This document shows, in pieces, positions 1 to 6,084 of a stretch of DNA of 18,131 nucleotides. The first letter of the stretch is position 1. Every line of letters starts with the position of its first letter. The stretch is from CAITNM01 sp021298215 (GTDB lineage: Bacteria > Pseudomonadota > Alphaproteobacteria > Paracaedibacterales > CAITNM01): positions 1 through 18,131 of the forward strand of contig JBKCOJ010000009.1 in assembly GCA_046309815.1 (NCBI GenBank). The letters are read 5' to 3'. The translations under genes were made by a program, and so were the position numbers. Under the pieces are notes generated by a model. It saw only the letters and a program-made list of their open reading frames with translations. It ran no database searches and was not told the origin of the DNA.

Positions 1-184
1 TATTCCTTACGAAATAGAAAACTTAACGGTTCTCACAAAGCTCTTGACTCTATCTAATAAAAAATAAGAGACCTTTACTCAGTGAAACCTATACTTCGTC
101 CCACTGACCCTCTTACCTTCCACATCTTCTTCACTTGTCAAAGTTCTTATACAACAAAACAAAAAATTCTGCCTTCGCTGCGTC
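1..184 (-). other. Putative rRNA operon leader (boxA-like, leader hairpin), partial
   Basis: The predicted minus-strand transcript has no open frame. It carries GAACTTTGACAA at 135-146, which matches the CTTTRACA core of bacterial rRNA antitermination boxA; alphaproteobacterial rrn leaders and spacers often contain CTTTGACA. Further downstream is a 10-bp hairpin at 79-107. Both the position of boxA soon after a strong promoter and the roughly 130 nt from boxA to the window edge fit a 16S leader whose mature gene begins just outside. A 16S-23S spacer or a separate 23S leader cannot be excluded. No conserved mature rRNA sequence is visible inside the window. Confidence 0.45.
79..107 (-). other. 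Leader RNA hairpin
   Basis: On the minus strand UCAGUGGGAC (107-98) pairs along its full length with GUUUCACUGA (88-79) around a 9-nt loop, giving 10 pairs of which two are G-U. On the plus strand the same two pairs would be A-C mismatches, so the structure favours leftward transcription. It may belong to the rRNA leader processing or antitermination structure. Confidence 0.4.
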
Positions 185-189
185 CACAT

Positions 190-240
190 AAACTAATCGT
201 TTAGCTTCCTCTTGTCAACGCATTTAATTAAAAATCTGTA
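190..240 (-). promoter_or_regulatory. Putative strong leftward sigma-70 promoter with UP-like tract
   Basis: Read on the minus strand, a consensus -35 box TTGACA (213-218) is followed after exactly 17 bp by TAGTTT (190-195) as -10. Immediately upstream of the -35 lies an A/T-rich stretch (about 219-240) resembling an UP element. Transcription would start near 183-184 and run toward the left edge. The boxA-like element about 40 nt downstream points to an rRNA operon promoter. The -10 match is only moderate, so this is a prediction. An ordinary mRNA promoter for an off-window gene is the alternative. Confidence 0.5.
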
Positions 241-312
241 AATAAATACCAACATTAAGCATAAAGATCGAAAAATATTTTTAATAAAAATAAAAATATA
301 AAAATACCAAAG

Positions 313-336
313 TAAAGTTTATTCGAATAAACTTTA
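313..336. repeat. Perfect 24-bp palindrome
   Basis: TAAAGTTTATTC is followed immediately by its exact reverse complement, with TTCGAA at the centre. It lies about 113 bp upstream of the hydrolase start and about 95 bp upstream of the leftward -35 box. Neither strand has a T-tract directly after it, so it does not look like a typical intrinsic terminator. A dimeric regulator operator is possible but not shown. Confidence 0.6.
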
Positions 337-449
337 GAAACCATATTGAGTGCTTTTTGTATTCTAAAATTTTCCCCAGCAAATCTCCCTACTGACACAA
401 CATCAAAATACCATTAAAGTTAGAAAAATTTAAGATATGGATATTATTT

Positions 450-1229
450 ATGCAGCAAACCCTTGGCTTTACAACTCTTGGAAATGGATCTGAACCCGTT
501 TTTGTGCTCCACGACTGGTTCTGTGACCAAACTTCTTATGACCTTTTACGTCCTTATTTGAACACAGGCTTTTATAAATTTGTGTTTATTGATTTGCGCG
601 GTTACGGGCTATCAAAAAGTATTTATGGTAACTGCACCATCGAAGAATCCTCTCGCGATGTGTTGGCCATTGCAGACAAGCTCAATATTGATAAATTTCA
701 TCTTGTTGGGCACTCCATGAGTGGACAAATTGTGCAGTACATACCTACAGAAGCCCCTCATCGCATTAAAAGTATTGCAGCCATTTGTCCAGTTCCTGCT
801 TGCGGAAGCCCTGTTCCTGATGATGTCATGGAGCAGCTAGAAAATATTGCGAAAGGTGACATTATTAACGGTAAAGCCATACTTCATATGATGACACAAA
901 ATCGTTATCACAATTGGTTTGTTGAGCGTAAGGTACTACAATGGTTTAATTGTTCTAGTCCCGAAGCGCGCGTAGCATACTTACATACTTTTTGCGAAAC
1001 AGATGTATCTAACTTAGTAAATGGTTGCGATATCCCAACCCTTGTTATCTGTGGAGATTACGATTCACCCTTCTATGGCACTGAGCGAATGCAAGAAACA
1101 ATTTTAAAGGATTTTAAAAATGCACAACTGGTATGCTTGCCTTCAGGACATTATCCTATGGAAGAAACACCGATTATTTTGGCTGCAACGCTAGAGCGTT
1201 TTTGGGAAAGTATTACTGCTAAAATTTAA
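450..1229 (+). CDS. Alpha/beta hydrolase fold protein
   Basis: A 259-residue cytosolic alpha/beta hydrolase, close to the usual family length. The oxyanion-side motif is L-H-D-W (residues 20-23), and the nucleophile elbow is V-G-H-S-M-S-G with Ser89 as nucleophile. Asp205 in C-G-D-Y-D-S-P and His234 in S-G-H-Y-P-M-E-E complete a catalytic triad. The elbow reads G-H-S-M-S-G where many relatives have G-H-S-M-G-G; serine is still small enough at that place. No signal peptide or membrane segment is seen. The substrate cannot be told: esterase, lactonase and C-C hydrolase members share these motifs. The ATG at 450 is the first in-frame start. It lacks an obvious Shine-Dalgarno, and an out-of-frame ATG lies at 437. 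This is the only plus-strand gene in the window, and its stop overlaps the usg stop. Confidence 0.85.
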   Translation: MQQTLGFTTLGNGSEPVFVLHDWFCDQTSYDLLRPYLNTGFYKFVFIDLRGYGLSKSIYGNCTIEESSRDVLAIADKLNIDKFHLVGHSMSGQIVQYIPTEAPHRIKSIAAICPVPACGSPVPDDVMEQLENIAKGDIINGKAILHMMTQNRYHNWFVERKVLQWFNCSSPEARVAYLHTFCETDVSNLVNGCDIPTLVICGDYDSPFYGTERMQETILKDFKNAQLVCLPSGHYPMEETPIILAATLERFWESITAKI

Positions 1230-1489
1230 TGCAGGGAAAAGGTAAATTCTGGAGTTTTCACTGTATTAGGCATGAGCGGTCCGCCGATACCTACTTTGAC
1301 GGAATGAAGCTTTCCTTCAATTTCTTTTAACCAAAAGGCTATAAATTCTTGCAAGCGGGGATATTGGGGCGGCAAGTCAAATTCTTGCCAAATGTAGGTT
1401 TGAAGTAGCGATGGATGATCGGGAAGATGATAAATAATTTCTGCTGTTGTGAGGCGATATCCGCCCCATGCATCTTCAAAGTCAGCCAT
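1226..1489 (-). CDS. usg: Usg family protein
   Basis: An 87-residue protein of the alphaproteobacterial Usg family, named for a gene found near trp genes; its biochemical function is unknown. The family pattern is clear: Y-R-L-T-T-A-E-I-I-Y (residues 11-20), H-L-P-D-H-P-S-L-L-Q, then the W-Q-x-x-D-L-P-P-x-Y-P-R-L core and a final E-G-K-L-H-S-V-K-V segment. The length is normal. No trp gene is adjacent: the upstream neighbour is a secreted protein behind metG. The start codon directly follows a T-tract that ends a hairpin, and the only Shine-Dalgarno-like sequence (AAAAGG, 7 nt upstream) lies in the 3' arm of that hairpin, so expression may be limited by termination or by sequestration. The stop TAA overlaps the stop of the convergent hydrolase. 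Confidence 0.85.
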   Translation of the reverse strand: MADFEDAWGGYRLTTAEIIYHLPDHPSLLQTYIWQEFDLPPQYPRLQEFIAFWLKEIEGKLHSVKVGIGGPLMPNTVKTPEFTFSLH

Positions 1490-1543
1490 AAAAAAACCTT
1501 TTACTGCATTACCCTACATAACTAGGATAAGCTGCAAAAGGTT
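1490..1543 (-). terminator. Bulged intrinsic terminator overlapping the usg ribosome-binding site
   Basis: On the minus strand AACCUUUU (1543-1536) pairs with AAAAGGUU (1502-1495). GCA (1535-1533) pairs with UGC (1508-1506). UUAUCCUA (1530-1523) pairs with UAGGGUAA (1516-1509) with one G-U, around a GUUAUG loop. Two small bulges separate the three helices, 19 pairs in all. Seven T follow the GG (1496-1490), then the usg ATG. The U-tract exists only on the minus strand. It can end transcription of the secreted-protein gene upstream, and it also buries the AAAAGG in front of usg. Confidence 0.7.
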
Positions 1544-1566
1544 AACGAAGAGTTTAGAGGCAAACG

Positions 1567-2241
1567 CTAAAATAAATAAGCATATGCAGGAAATAGCTTT
1601 CTAAATTCTGCCTCTTCTTCAGATGCATTTTGAGGCAACAAGCCATTGGAACCTTGCCCTGATGGGTCATTATACCATGTATCTTTTCCTTTTTTTCCAG
1701 TTAATTGGCCTGTTCGTTGAATAATTTTATCTAGTAATGCAGATGATAACTCTTTTTCTTGTCGATTTTCCAAGCCAAAAATCTTTTCTATAGTTAATGT
1801 GTAACTATAGTGAAATATATTAAATCCTTGCTTCAATTCCCATTGAGTTACAGTTCTCCCACCAGAAGGAATATGATGATTGACATTGCATGAAGTGGTT
1901 TCTTTTATAGACCATACACAATTTAAGAGCTCTTCAGAAGTTGCAGGTTTGGCCTCTACACATATTAAATCTGTAACACCTCTGGATAAAAATAGCTGAG
2001 TCTCCCCATCCATGATGTACTCATAAGTGGTGCGAAAATAACCAGCTTCATCAACCTCTAAAAATTCTTGAGTTTGCAAATCATAAAACTCCCCATTGTA
2101 TTGAACTAAAGTTCCCCCAGATCTTTTCGAGGTTTTAGTATAAGAGTTTGGATCCAAGAAAGATTCACTCTCTCCACCTACTCTACTAGCAAAAAGCTGG
2201 AACGCACCCAAACATACCAAAAATAAAAATTGTTTTTTCAT
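1567..2241 (-). CDS. Secreted protein of unknown function downstream of metG
   Basis: I do not recognise this 224-residue protein. It begins M-K-K-Q followed by a hydrophobic stretch (residues 5-18), a typical Sec signal peptide with likely cleavage near 18-20. Cys10 sits in the hydrophobic core without a proper lipobox, so a lipoprotein is unlikely. The mature part has cysteines at 94, 108 and 118 and is rich in aromatic residues and charge (for example Y-N-G-E-F-Y-D-L at 48-55). No later membrane segment is seen, so a periplasmic or exported location is inferred. Two Met codons are adjacent. The second is chosen because the consensus AGGAGG lies 6 nt before it but only 3 nt before the first (2244). 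It starts 14 nt after metG, probably as a cotranscript, and a terminator-like hairpin follows its stop. Confidence 0.7.
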   Translation of the reverse strand: MKKQFLFLVCLGAFQLFASRVGGESESFLDPNSYTKTSKRSGGTLVQYNGEFYDLQTQEFLEVDEAGYFRTTYEYIMDGETQLFLSRGVTDLICVEAKPATSEELLNCVWSIKETTSCNVNHHIPSGGRTVTQWELKQGFNIFHYSYTLTIEKIFGLENRQEKELSSALLDKIIQRTGQLTGKKGKDTWYNDPSGQGSNGLLPQNASEEEAEFRKLFPAYAYLF

Positions 2242-2247
2242 CATAAA

Positions 2248-2253
2248 CCTCCT
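2248..2253 (-). promoter_or_regulatory. Consensus Shine-Dalgarno of the secreted protein
   Basis: AGGAGG lies in the short gap between the metG stop and the tandem ATG ATG. It is a full-strength site, and its spacing of 6 nt supports the second ATG at 2241 as start. Confidence 0.65.
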
Positions 2254-2255
2254 GT

Positions 2256-3749
2256 TTAGATATATTTTGCAAAAAGTGGCTGAGGTTCTGAAACTGATAA
2301 ACCTGGTTTTAAGGCCACCTCTAGCTGAGTAAAATCACTTTTTTCCACCGACAGTATAGTTAGAATTTTTGAACTTGCAACAGGTAAAATGGGTTGCGTC
2401 AACATAGCAATCTGACGAATTACGTCAGCAAGTGTATAAAGTACTGTTGCCATGCGAGTTGGATCTTCTTTTTTCAAGCTCCACGGTTTTTGCGCATCTA
2501 CATAACGGTTACCTTCCGCAATAATTTGCCATACGGATTCGGCGTAGCGATGCAGATGGAAGTGATCGATATGGCCCCGAAGCACTGGCAGCATTTCTTT
2601 AGGCATTGCTAACAAGGCTTTATCTTCTTCCGTAAACTCAGCAGGCGTTGGAATAATTGCATCGGCATTTTTATAAATAAACGACAACACACGCTGGCAT
2701 AAGTTGCCATAGGCGTTAGCAAGATCAGTATTAAGGAGGTTAATAAAAGACGTTTTTGAAAAATCCCCATCTTGCCCAAACGATAAATCGCGTAACAAAA
2801 AATAGCGAAATGCATCAGCGCCATATGTATTAATCATTTCAATTGGATCAATAACATTACCCAATGATTTTGACATTTTTTCGCCCTCAACTGTCCACCA
2901 TCCATGGGCAAATACTGTTTTAGGAGGGGTAAGTCCTGCTGCCATTAAGAATGCAGGCCAATATACGCTATGAAAACGAATGATATCCTTACCCACAACA
3001 TGAACAGCTTGATCCCAGTATTGTTGATAATCATTCTTAGGGTATCCCAAAGCTGAAAGGTAATTTGTGAGTGCATCAAGCCAAACATACATTACGTGAT
3101 CAGGATCACCAGGCACTGGAATTCCCCACTTAAGTGTTGTGCGAGAGATTGAGAGGTCTTTTAAGCCACCTTCAATAAAGCGCAACACTTCATTACGACG
3201 AGATTCGGGTTGGATAGCTTCTGGGTGTTTTGCATAATATTCAAGCAAAGGTTCTTCCCAAGCGGATAATTTAAAAAAATAACTCGATTCTTTAACCCAC
3301 TCTACTTCAGCTCCAGTTGGCGCCTTGCCATTGACCAGTTCATCTTCTTGATAAAATGCTTCATCACGAATCGCATACCACCCTGCATATTCACCCAAAT
3401 AAATATTTCCACTAGCAACAAGCTGATTCCACAGATGTTGAGCTGCTTGTTTGTGGCGCGGTTCCGTGGTTCTAATAAAATCATCATTTGTAAGATCAAG
3501 AGCTTTTGCTAACTCTCTAAAAGAGGATGAAACTTCATCGACAAACTCTTGAGGAGACACACCGTTTGCTGCTGCGGCTTTTTCAATTTTTTGGCCATGC
3601 TCATCAGTGCCTGTTAGAAATTTTACATTATATCCATCCAAGTGTTTAAAACGAGCAATCATATCGCACGCCAAGCTTGTGTAAGCATGACCGATGTGGG
3701 GCTTATCATTAACATAATAAATAGGAGTGGTAATGTAGAATGATTTCAT
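2256..3749 (-). CDS. metG: Methionyl-tRNA synthetase
   Basis: Class I methionyl-tRNA synthetase charges tRNA-Met with methionine using ATP, for both initiation and elongation. The 497-residue protein starts M-K-S-F-Y-I-T-T-P-I-Y-Y-V-N and carries the HIGH motif at residues 18-21 and the KMSKS loop at 291-295 (G-E-K-M-S-K-S-L-G-N). The connective region around 120-135 reads G-E-Y-A-G-W-Y-A-I-R-D-E-A-F-Y without the zinc-knuckle cysteines, so it is the short zinc-free type common in alphaproteobacteria. The C-terminal dimerisation OB domain of the E. coli type is absent. The anticodon-binding helical domain fills the last third. No clear Shine-Dalgarno precedes the ATG. It lies 63 nt after the metallo-beta-lactamase-fold gene and 14 nt before the secreted-protein gene, all in the same direction. 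Confidence 0.97.
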   Translation of the reverse strand: MKSFYITTPIYYVNDKPHIGHAYTSLACDMIARFKHLDGYNVKFLTGTDEHGQKIEKAAAANGVSPQEFVDEVSSSFRELAKALDLTNDDFIRTTEPRHKQAAQHLWNQLVASGNIYLGEYAGWYAIRDEAFYQEDELVNGKAPTGAEVEWVKESSYFFKLSAWEEPLLEYYAKHPEAIQPESRRNEVLRFIEGGLKDLSISRTTLKWGIPVPGDPDHVMYVWLDALTNYLSALGYPKNDYQQYWDQAVHVVGKDIIRFHSVYWPAFLMAAGLTPPKTVFAHGWWTVEGEKMSKSLGNVIDPIEMINTYGADAFRYFLLRDLSFGQDGDFSKTSFINLLNTDLANAYGNLCQRVLSFIYKNADAIIPTPAEFTEEDKALLAMPKEMLPVLRGHIDHFHLHRYAESVWQIIAEGNRYVDAQKPWSLKKEDPTRMATVLYTLADVIRQIAMLTQPILPVASSKILTILSVEKSDFTQLEVALKPGLSVSEPQPLFAKYI

Positions 3750-3812
3750 AATGGATGCTGAATAATTTTTCTAAACCATAGGCCAGTATTAGCGAATTCA
3801 GCAAGGGATAAA

Positions 3813-4550
3813 TTAGACAATAAAGGAAGAACCCGTTCCAATGTCGTGAATTTTGTTTATAAAGCTATCTTTAAATATTCCAACCGCCTTTTGCCCTGTG
3901 CAGTGGCATGGCGCAACATGCTGAACATTTAGAGCATTAAAATCTTCCACAACACTATTAATGGTTCTCTTTAAACTGCGATGCAGATGAAACCCACCAA
4001 TGACCCAATCAATATTTTTTGATAACTTTTCATGGACTGCTTTTAAAATATTTTTGATACCTGGATGTCCACAACCAGTTAATACTAGAGATCCCTTTGG
4101 TCTATTAATCACCAACGCTTGTTCATAAATATAAGAACATTCTTTTAAATCACAGAATTTTCCTTTGAGGGTCATTAGAAATACTTGATCATCTATTTCT
4201 ACAATATCTCTGACAAAATTTACTGGTCTATTTTTTGGAATTTGCGCTAAAAGCTTATCGTCAAATTTAAAGGGAACGTGTATCCGGCAGCGCTCATTCA
4301 AATGTTCAATGACGTCAGAAAAACCTGCGGTATGATCCCAATGCTGATGAGAAAATGCGATATCGGTGATTGTATCAAGTTGAATATCCAGCTTTTGAAT
4401 ATTGTGAAAAAATGCTGCTTTATCTCCGCCCGTATCAAAAATGATTTTCTTACCATTAAATTCAATTAAGCATGCAAAGCCCCAACCATGCTTTAGTTCT
4501 GCAAGAAAGGTATTGTTATCATAAATGATGGTAATTTTAATTGAGAACAT
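3813..4550 (-). CDS. Metallo-beta-lactamase-fold metal-dependent hydrolase
   Basis: A 245-residue metal-dependent hydrolase of the metallo-beta-lactamase superfamily. The metal motif H-x-H-x-D-H is present as H68-Q-H70-W-D72-H73. Further family landmarks are T-G-C-G-H-P-G (His162), G-G-F-H-L-H (188, 190) and a late P-C-H-C-T-G (His216). Together with the short length and the F-D-T-G-G strand before the metal motif, this fits the subgroup annotated as COG1237-like or dihydropteroate-synthase-related hydrolases. The natural substrate is not evident. It is cytosolic, with no signal peptide. The ATG at 4550 sits just 13 nt beyond the rplQ terminator U-tract, leaving little room for its own promoter; it is probably expressed by read-through or from a start site overlapping the terminator. 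metG follows 63 nt later. Confidence 0.88.
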   Translation of the reverse strand: MFSIKITIIYDNNTFLAELKHGWGFACLIEFNGKKIIFDTGGDKAAFFHNIQKLDIQLDTITDIAFSHQHWDHTAGFSDVIEHLNERCRIHVPFKFDDKLLAQIPKNRPVNFVRDIVEIDDQVFLMTLKGKFCDLKECSYIYEQALVINRPKGSLVLTGCGHPGIKNILKAVHEKLSKNIDWVIGGFHLHRSLKRTINSVVEDFNALNVQHVAPCHCTGQKAVGIFKDSFINKIHDIGTGSSFIV

Positions 4551-4563
4551 GCGGCTCTTATAT

Positions 4564-4588
4564 AAAAAAAGGAAGCTCGAAAGCTTCC
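4564..4588 (-). terminator. Intrinsic terminator of the ribosomal-protein cluster
   Basis: Read on the minus strand, GGAAGCT, loop TTCG, AGCTTCC forms a perfect 7-bp stem with a UUCG tetraloop (4588-4571), followed by seven T (4570-4564). There is no T-tract on the plus strand, so it acts leftward. It lies about 25 nt past the rplQ stop and closes the tuf/S10/spc/alpha run. Confidence 0.88.
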
Positions 4589-4612
4589 CTAAATCTTAAA
4601 CACTTGAAATGA

Positions 4613-5014
4613 TTATGCAGCTTCTGGTGTAGCTGATGCAGCCACGGCAGCAACTGGATCAAAATCTACAAATTCAATGATAGCCATTGGAGCGTTATCA
4701 CCATAACGAAAACCAGCTTTGACAATTCGAGTATAACCACCAGCACGAGATGAGAAACGAGACCCAAGTTGATCCATCAATTTCTTTACGGTTGCTTGAT
4801 CTTGCAACTGCGCAATAGCCTGTCTACGGCAATGTAAACCACCACGCTTAGCAAGAGTGATCAACTTCTCAACAACTGGACGAAGATCTTTTGCTTTAGG
4901 CAACGTTGTTTTAATTTGCTCATTTTTTATTAGAGCCTGCGCAAGATTCTTAAACATAGCTTTTCTATGTTCTTTTGTTCTATTGAATTTGCGACCTGAC
5001 ATTCCATGTCTCAT
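4613..5014 (-). CDS. rplQ: 50S ribosomal protein L17
   Basis: L17 lies near the polypeptide exit side of the 50S subunit. The 133-residue protein begins M-R-H-G-M-S-G-R-K-F-N-R-T, the family's usual start, and contains the K-N-E-Q-I-K-T-T-L-P-K-A-K-D-L-R block (residues 30-45) and R-x-G-D-N-A-P-M-A-I-I-E near the end. The last residues are Ala/Pro-rich, a short tail also seen in other alphaproteobacterial L17. It lies 18 nt after rpoA as the last gene of the alpha operon, directly before the terminator at 4564-4588. Confidence 0.97.
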   Translation of the reverse strand: MRHGMSGRKFNRTKEHRKAMFKNLAQALIKNEQIKTTLPKAKDLRPVVEKLITLAKRGGLHCRRQAIAQLQDQATVKKLMDQLGSRFSSRAGGYTRIVKAGFRYGDNAPMAIIEFVDFDPVAAVAASATPEAA

Positions 5015-5032
5015 GATTTTTCTCTCACTTCT

Positions 5033-6055
5033 TTAATTAAAAGGATCTTCTAGTGATTTCGCCAGTTCATCAATATTCTCTGGCGGCCAGTTTGGAACAG
5101 TCATTCCAAAACCAAGGCCCATCATTGAAAGAACTTCTTTAATTTCATTCAATGATTTACGGCCAAAGTTTGGCGTACGAAGCATTTCTGATTCAGAACG
5201 CTGAACTAAATCACCAATATAGTAAATGTTTTCATTTTTCAAACAATTTGCTGAACGCACTGAAAGCTCAAGCTCATCAACTTTCTTAAGCATATTGCGA
5301 TTGAATGGTAATGGCTCACCACGGCGCTCTATTGCGCCTGCGGGTTTAGGCTCTTCAAAATTAATGAATTGTTGCAACTGATCCTGCAAAATACGTGCAG
5401 CATAAGCTATTGCATCATCTGGCTTTATTGAACCATCTGTTGTTAGTGTAAGCGTTAACTTATCGTAGTCTGTACGTTGCCCAACACGTGTTTGATCAAC
5501 TTTATAAACAACTCTTTTAATCGGGCTAAAGATTGCATCGATTGGAATAAGACCTATAGCTTTATCTTCAATTTGTTGAGCCGATGCGGGAACATAACCT
5601 TTACCAGATTGAACTGTCATTTCCATAACGACATGCCCACCTTCATCTACATGGCAGATAACTAGATCTGGATCTAGGATCTCAATATCAGATGAATGCT
5701 GAATATCTTTTCCTGTTACAACACAAGGTCCTTTAACGTCTAAACTAATGCGCTTTGGCATATCTGAGTTAAGGCGAATTCCCATCGTTTTCAAATTGAG
5801 AATAATATCTGCAACATCTTCACGAACACCTGGAATTGCTGAAAACTCGTGCAATACGCCATCAATTTTAATTGATGTGATAGCAGAGCCTTGCAATGAA
5901 GACAGAAGAACACGACGCAATGCGTTACCTAAAGTAAGCCCGAATCCTCTTTCTAAAGGTTCTGCTACTATACTCGCCTCCCTAAGATTTGAGCTCAAAT
6001 ATTGAACTTGAATCTTTGAAGGTTTAATCATAGATTGCCAATTTCTCTCAATCAC
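5033..6055 (-). CDS. rpoA: RNA polymerase subunit alpha
   Basis: Alpha is the assembly platform of RNA polymerase and contacts UP elements and activators. The 340-residue protein has the N-terminal dimerisation domain (about 1-235, with E-R-G-F-G-L-T-L-G-N-A-L-R-R at 35-48), a linker, and the C-terminal DNA-binding domain (about 255-330). The latter has the V-R-S-A-N-C-L DNA-contact motif at 266-272 and T-P-N-F-G-R-K-S-L at 294-302. Translation starts at GTG (6053-6055), because this gives the conserved M-I-E-R-N-W-Q opening; the next ATG (6031) would remove it. A GAGA-rich sequence lies upstream in place of a strong Shine-Dalgarno. The location between rpsK and rplQ is the standard alpha operon order. 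Confidence 0.97.
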   Translation of the reverse strand: MIERNWQSMIKPSKIQVQYLSSNLREASIVAEPLERGFGLTLGNALRRVLLSSLQGSAITSIKIDGVLHEFSAIPGVREDVADIILNLKTMGIRLNSDMPKRISLDVKGPCVVTGKDIQHSSDIEILDPDLVICHVDEGGHVVMEMTVQSGKGYVPASAQQIEDKAIGLIPIDAIFSPIKRVVYKVDQTRVGQRTDYDKLTLTLTTDGSIKPDDAIAYAARILQDQLQQFINFEEPKPAGAIERRGEPLPFNRNMLKKVDELELSVRSANCLKNENIYYIGDLVQRSESEMLRTPNFGRKSLNEIKEVLSMMGLGFGMTVPNWPPENIDELAKSLEDPFN

Positions 6056-6084
6056 AACTATTCTCTTTCGTTATATCTCTAAAA

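Larger units (their letters stand above)
1..449. other. Gene-free region between a leftward rRNA-like leader and the hydrolase
   Basis: No open reading frame of convincing length or recognisable product lies here. Bases 1-230 on the minus strand look like a promoter followed by an rRNA leader. Bases 231-310 are a very A/T-rich block of A- and T-tracts, including a 12-bp AAAAATATTTTT palindrome at 271-282. Bases 313-336 are a perfect 24-bp palindrome. Bases 337-449 form the short upstream region of the plus-strand hydrolase, where I see no convincing sigma-70 promoter and no clear Shine-Dalgarno. No tRNA cloverleaf was recognised. Confidence 0.6.

Noticed and set aside
337..449. Search for a hydrolase promoter (TTGAGT at 346-351, TAAAAT at 365-370)
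   Set aside because: The spacing is only 13 bp, and no other pair fits the usual 16-18 bp; no promoter is called.
1187..1205. Short hairpin AACGC-TAGA-GCGTT followed by T on the plus strand
   Set aside because: It has only a 5-bp stem and lies inside the hydrolase coding sequence before its stop; too weak to call a terminator.
2609..2824. Minus-strand frame of 71 codons with a hydrophobic stretch inside metG
   Set aside because: It is an out-of-frame reading of metG; the membrane-like segment comes from the shifted frame.
3775..3804. Possible metG promoter TTGCTG (3799-3804), 18 bp, TATGGT (3775-3780) on the minus strand
   Set aside because: Each box matches the consensus poorly, and such pairs are frequent in AT-rich DNA; metG may equally be read from the upstream gene.
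5748..6005. Plus-strand open frame of 85 codons opposite rpoA
   Set aside because: It lies wholly antisense to the conserved alpha N-terminal domain, and its translation has no family-like pattern; it is a shadow of rpoA.
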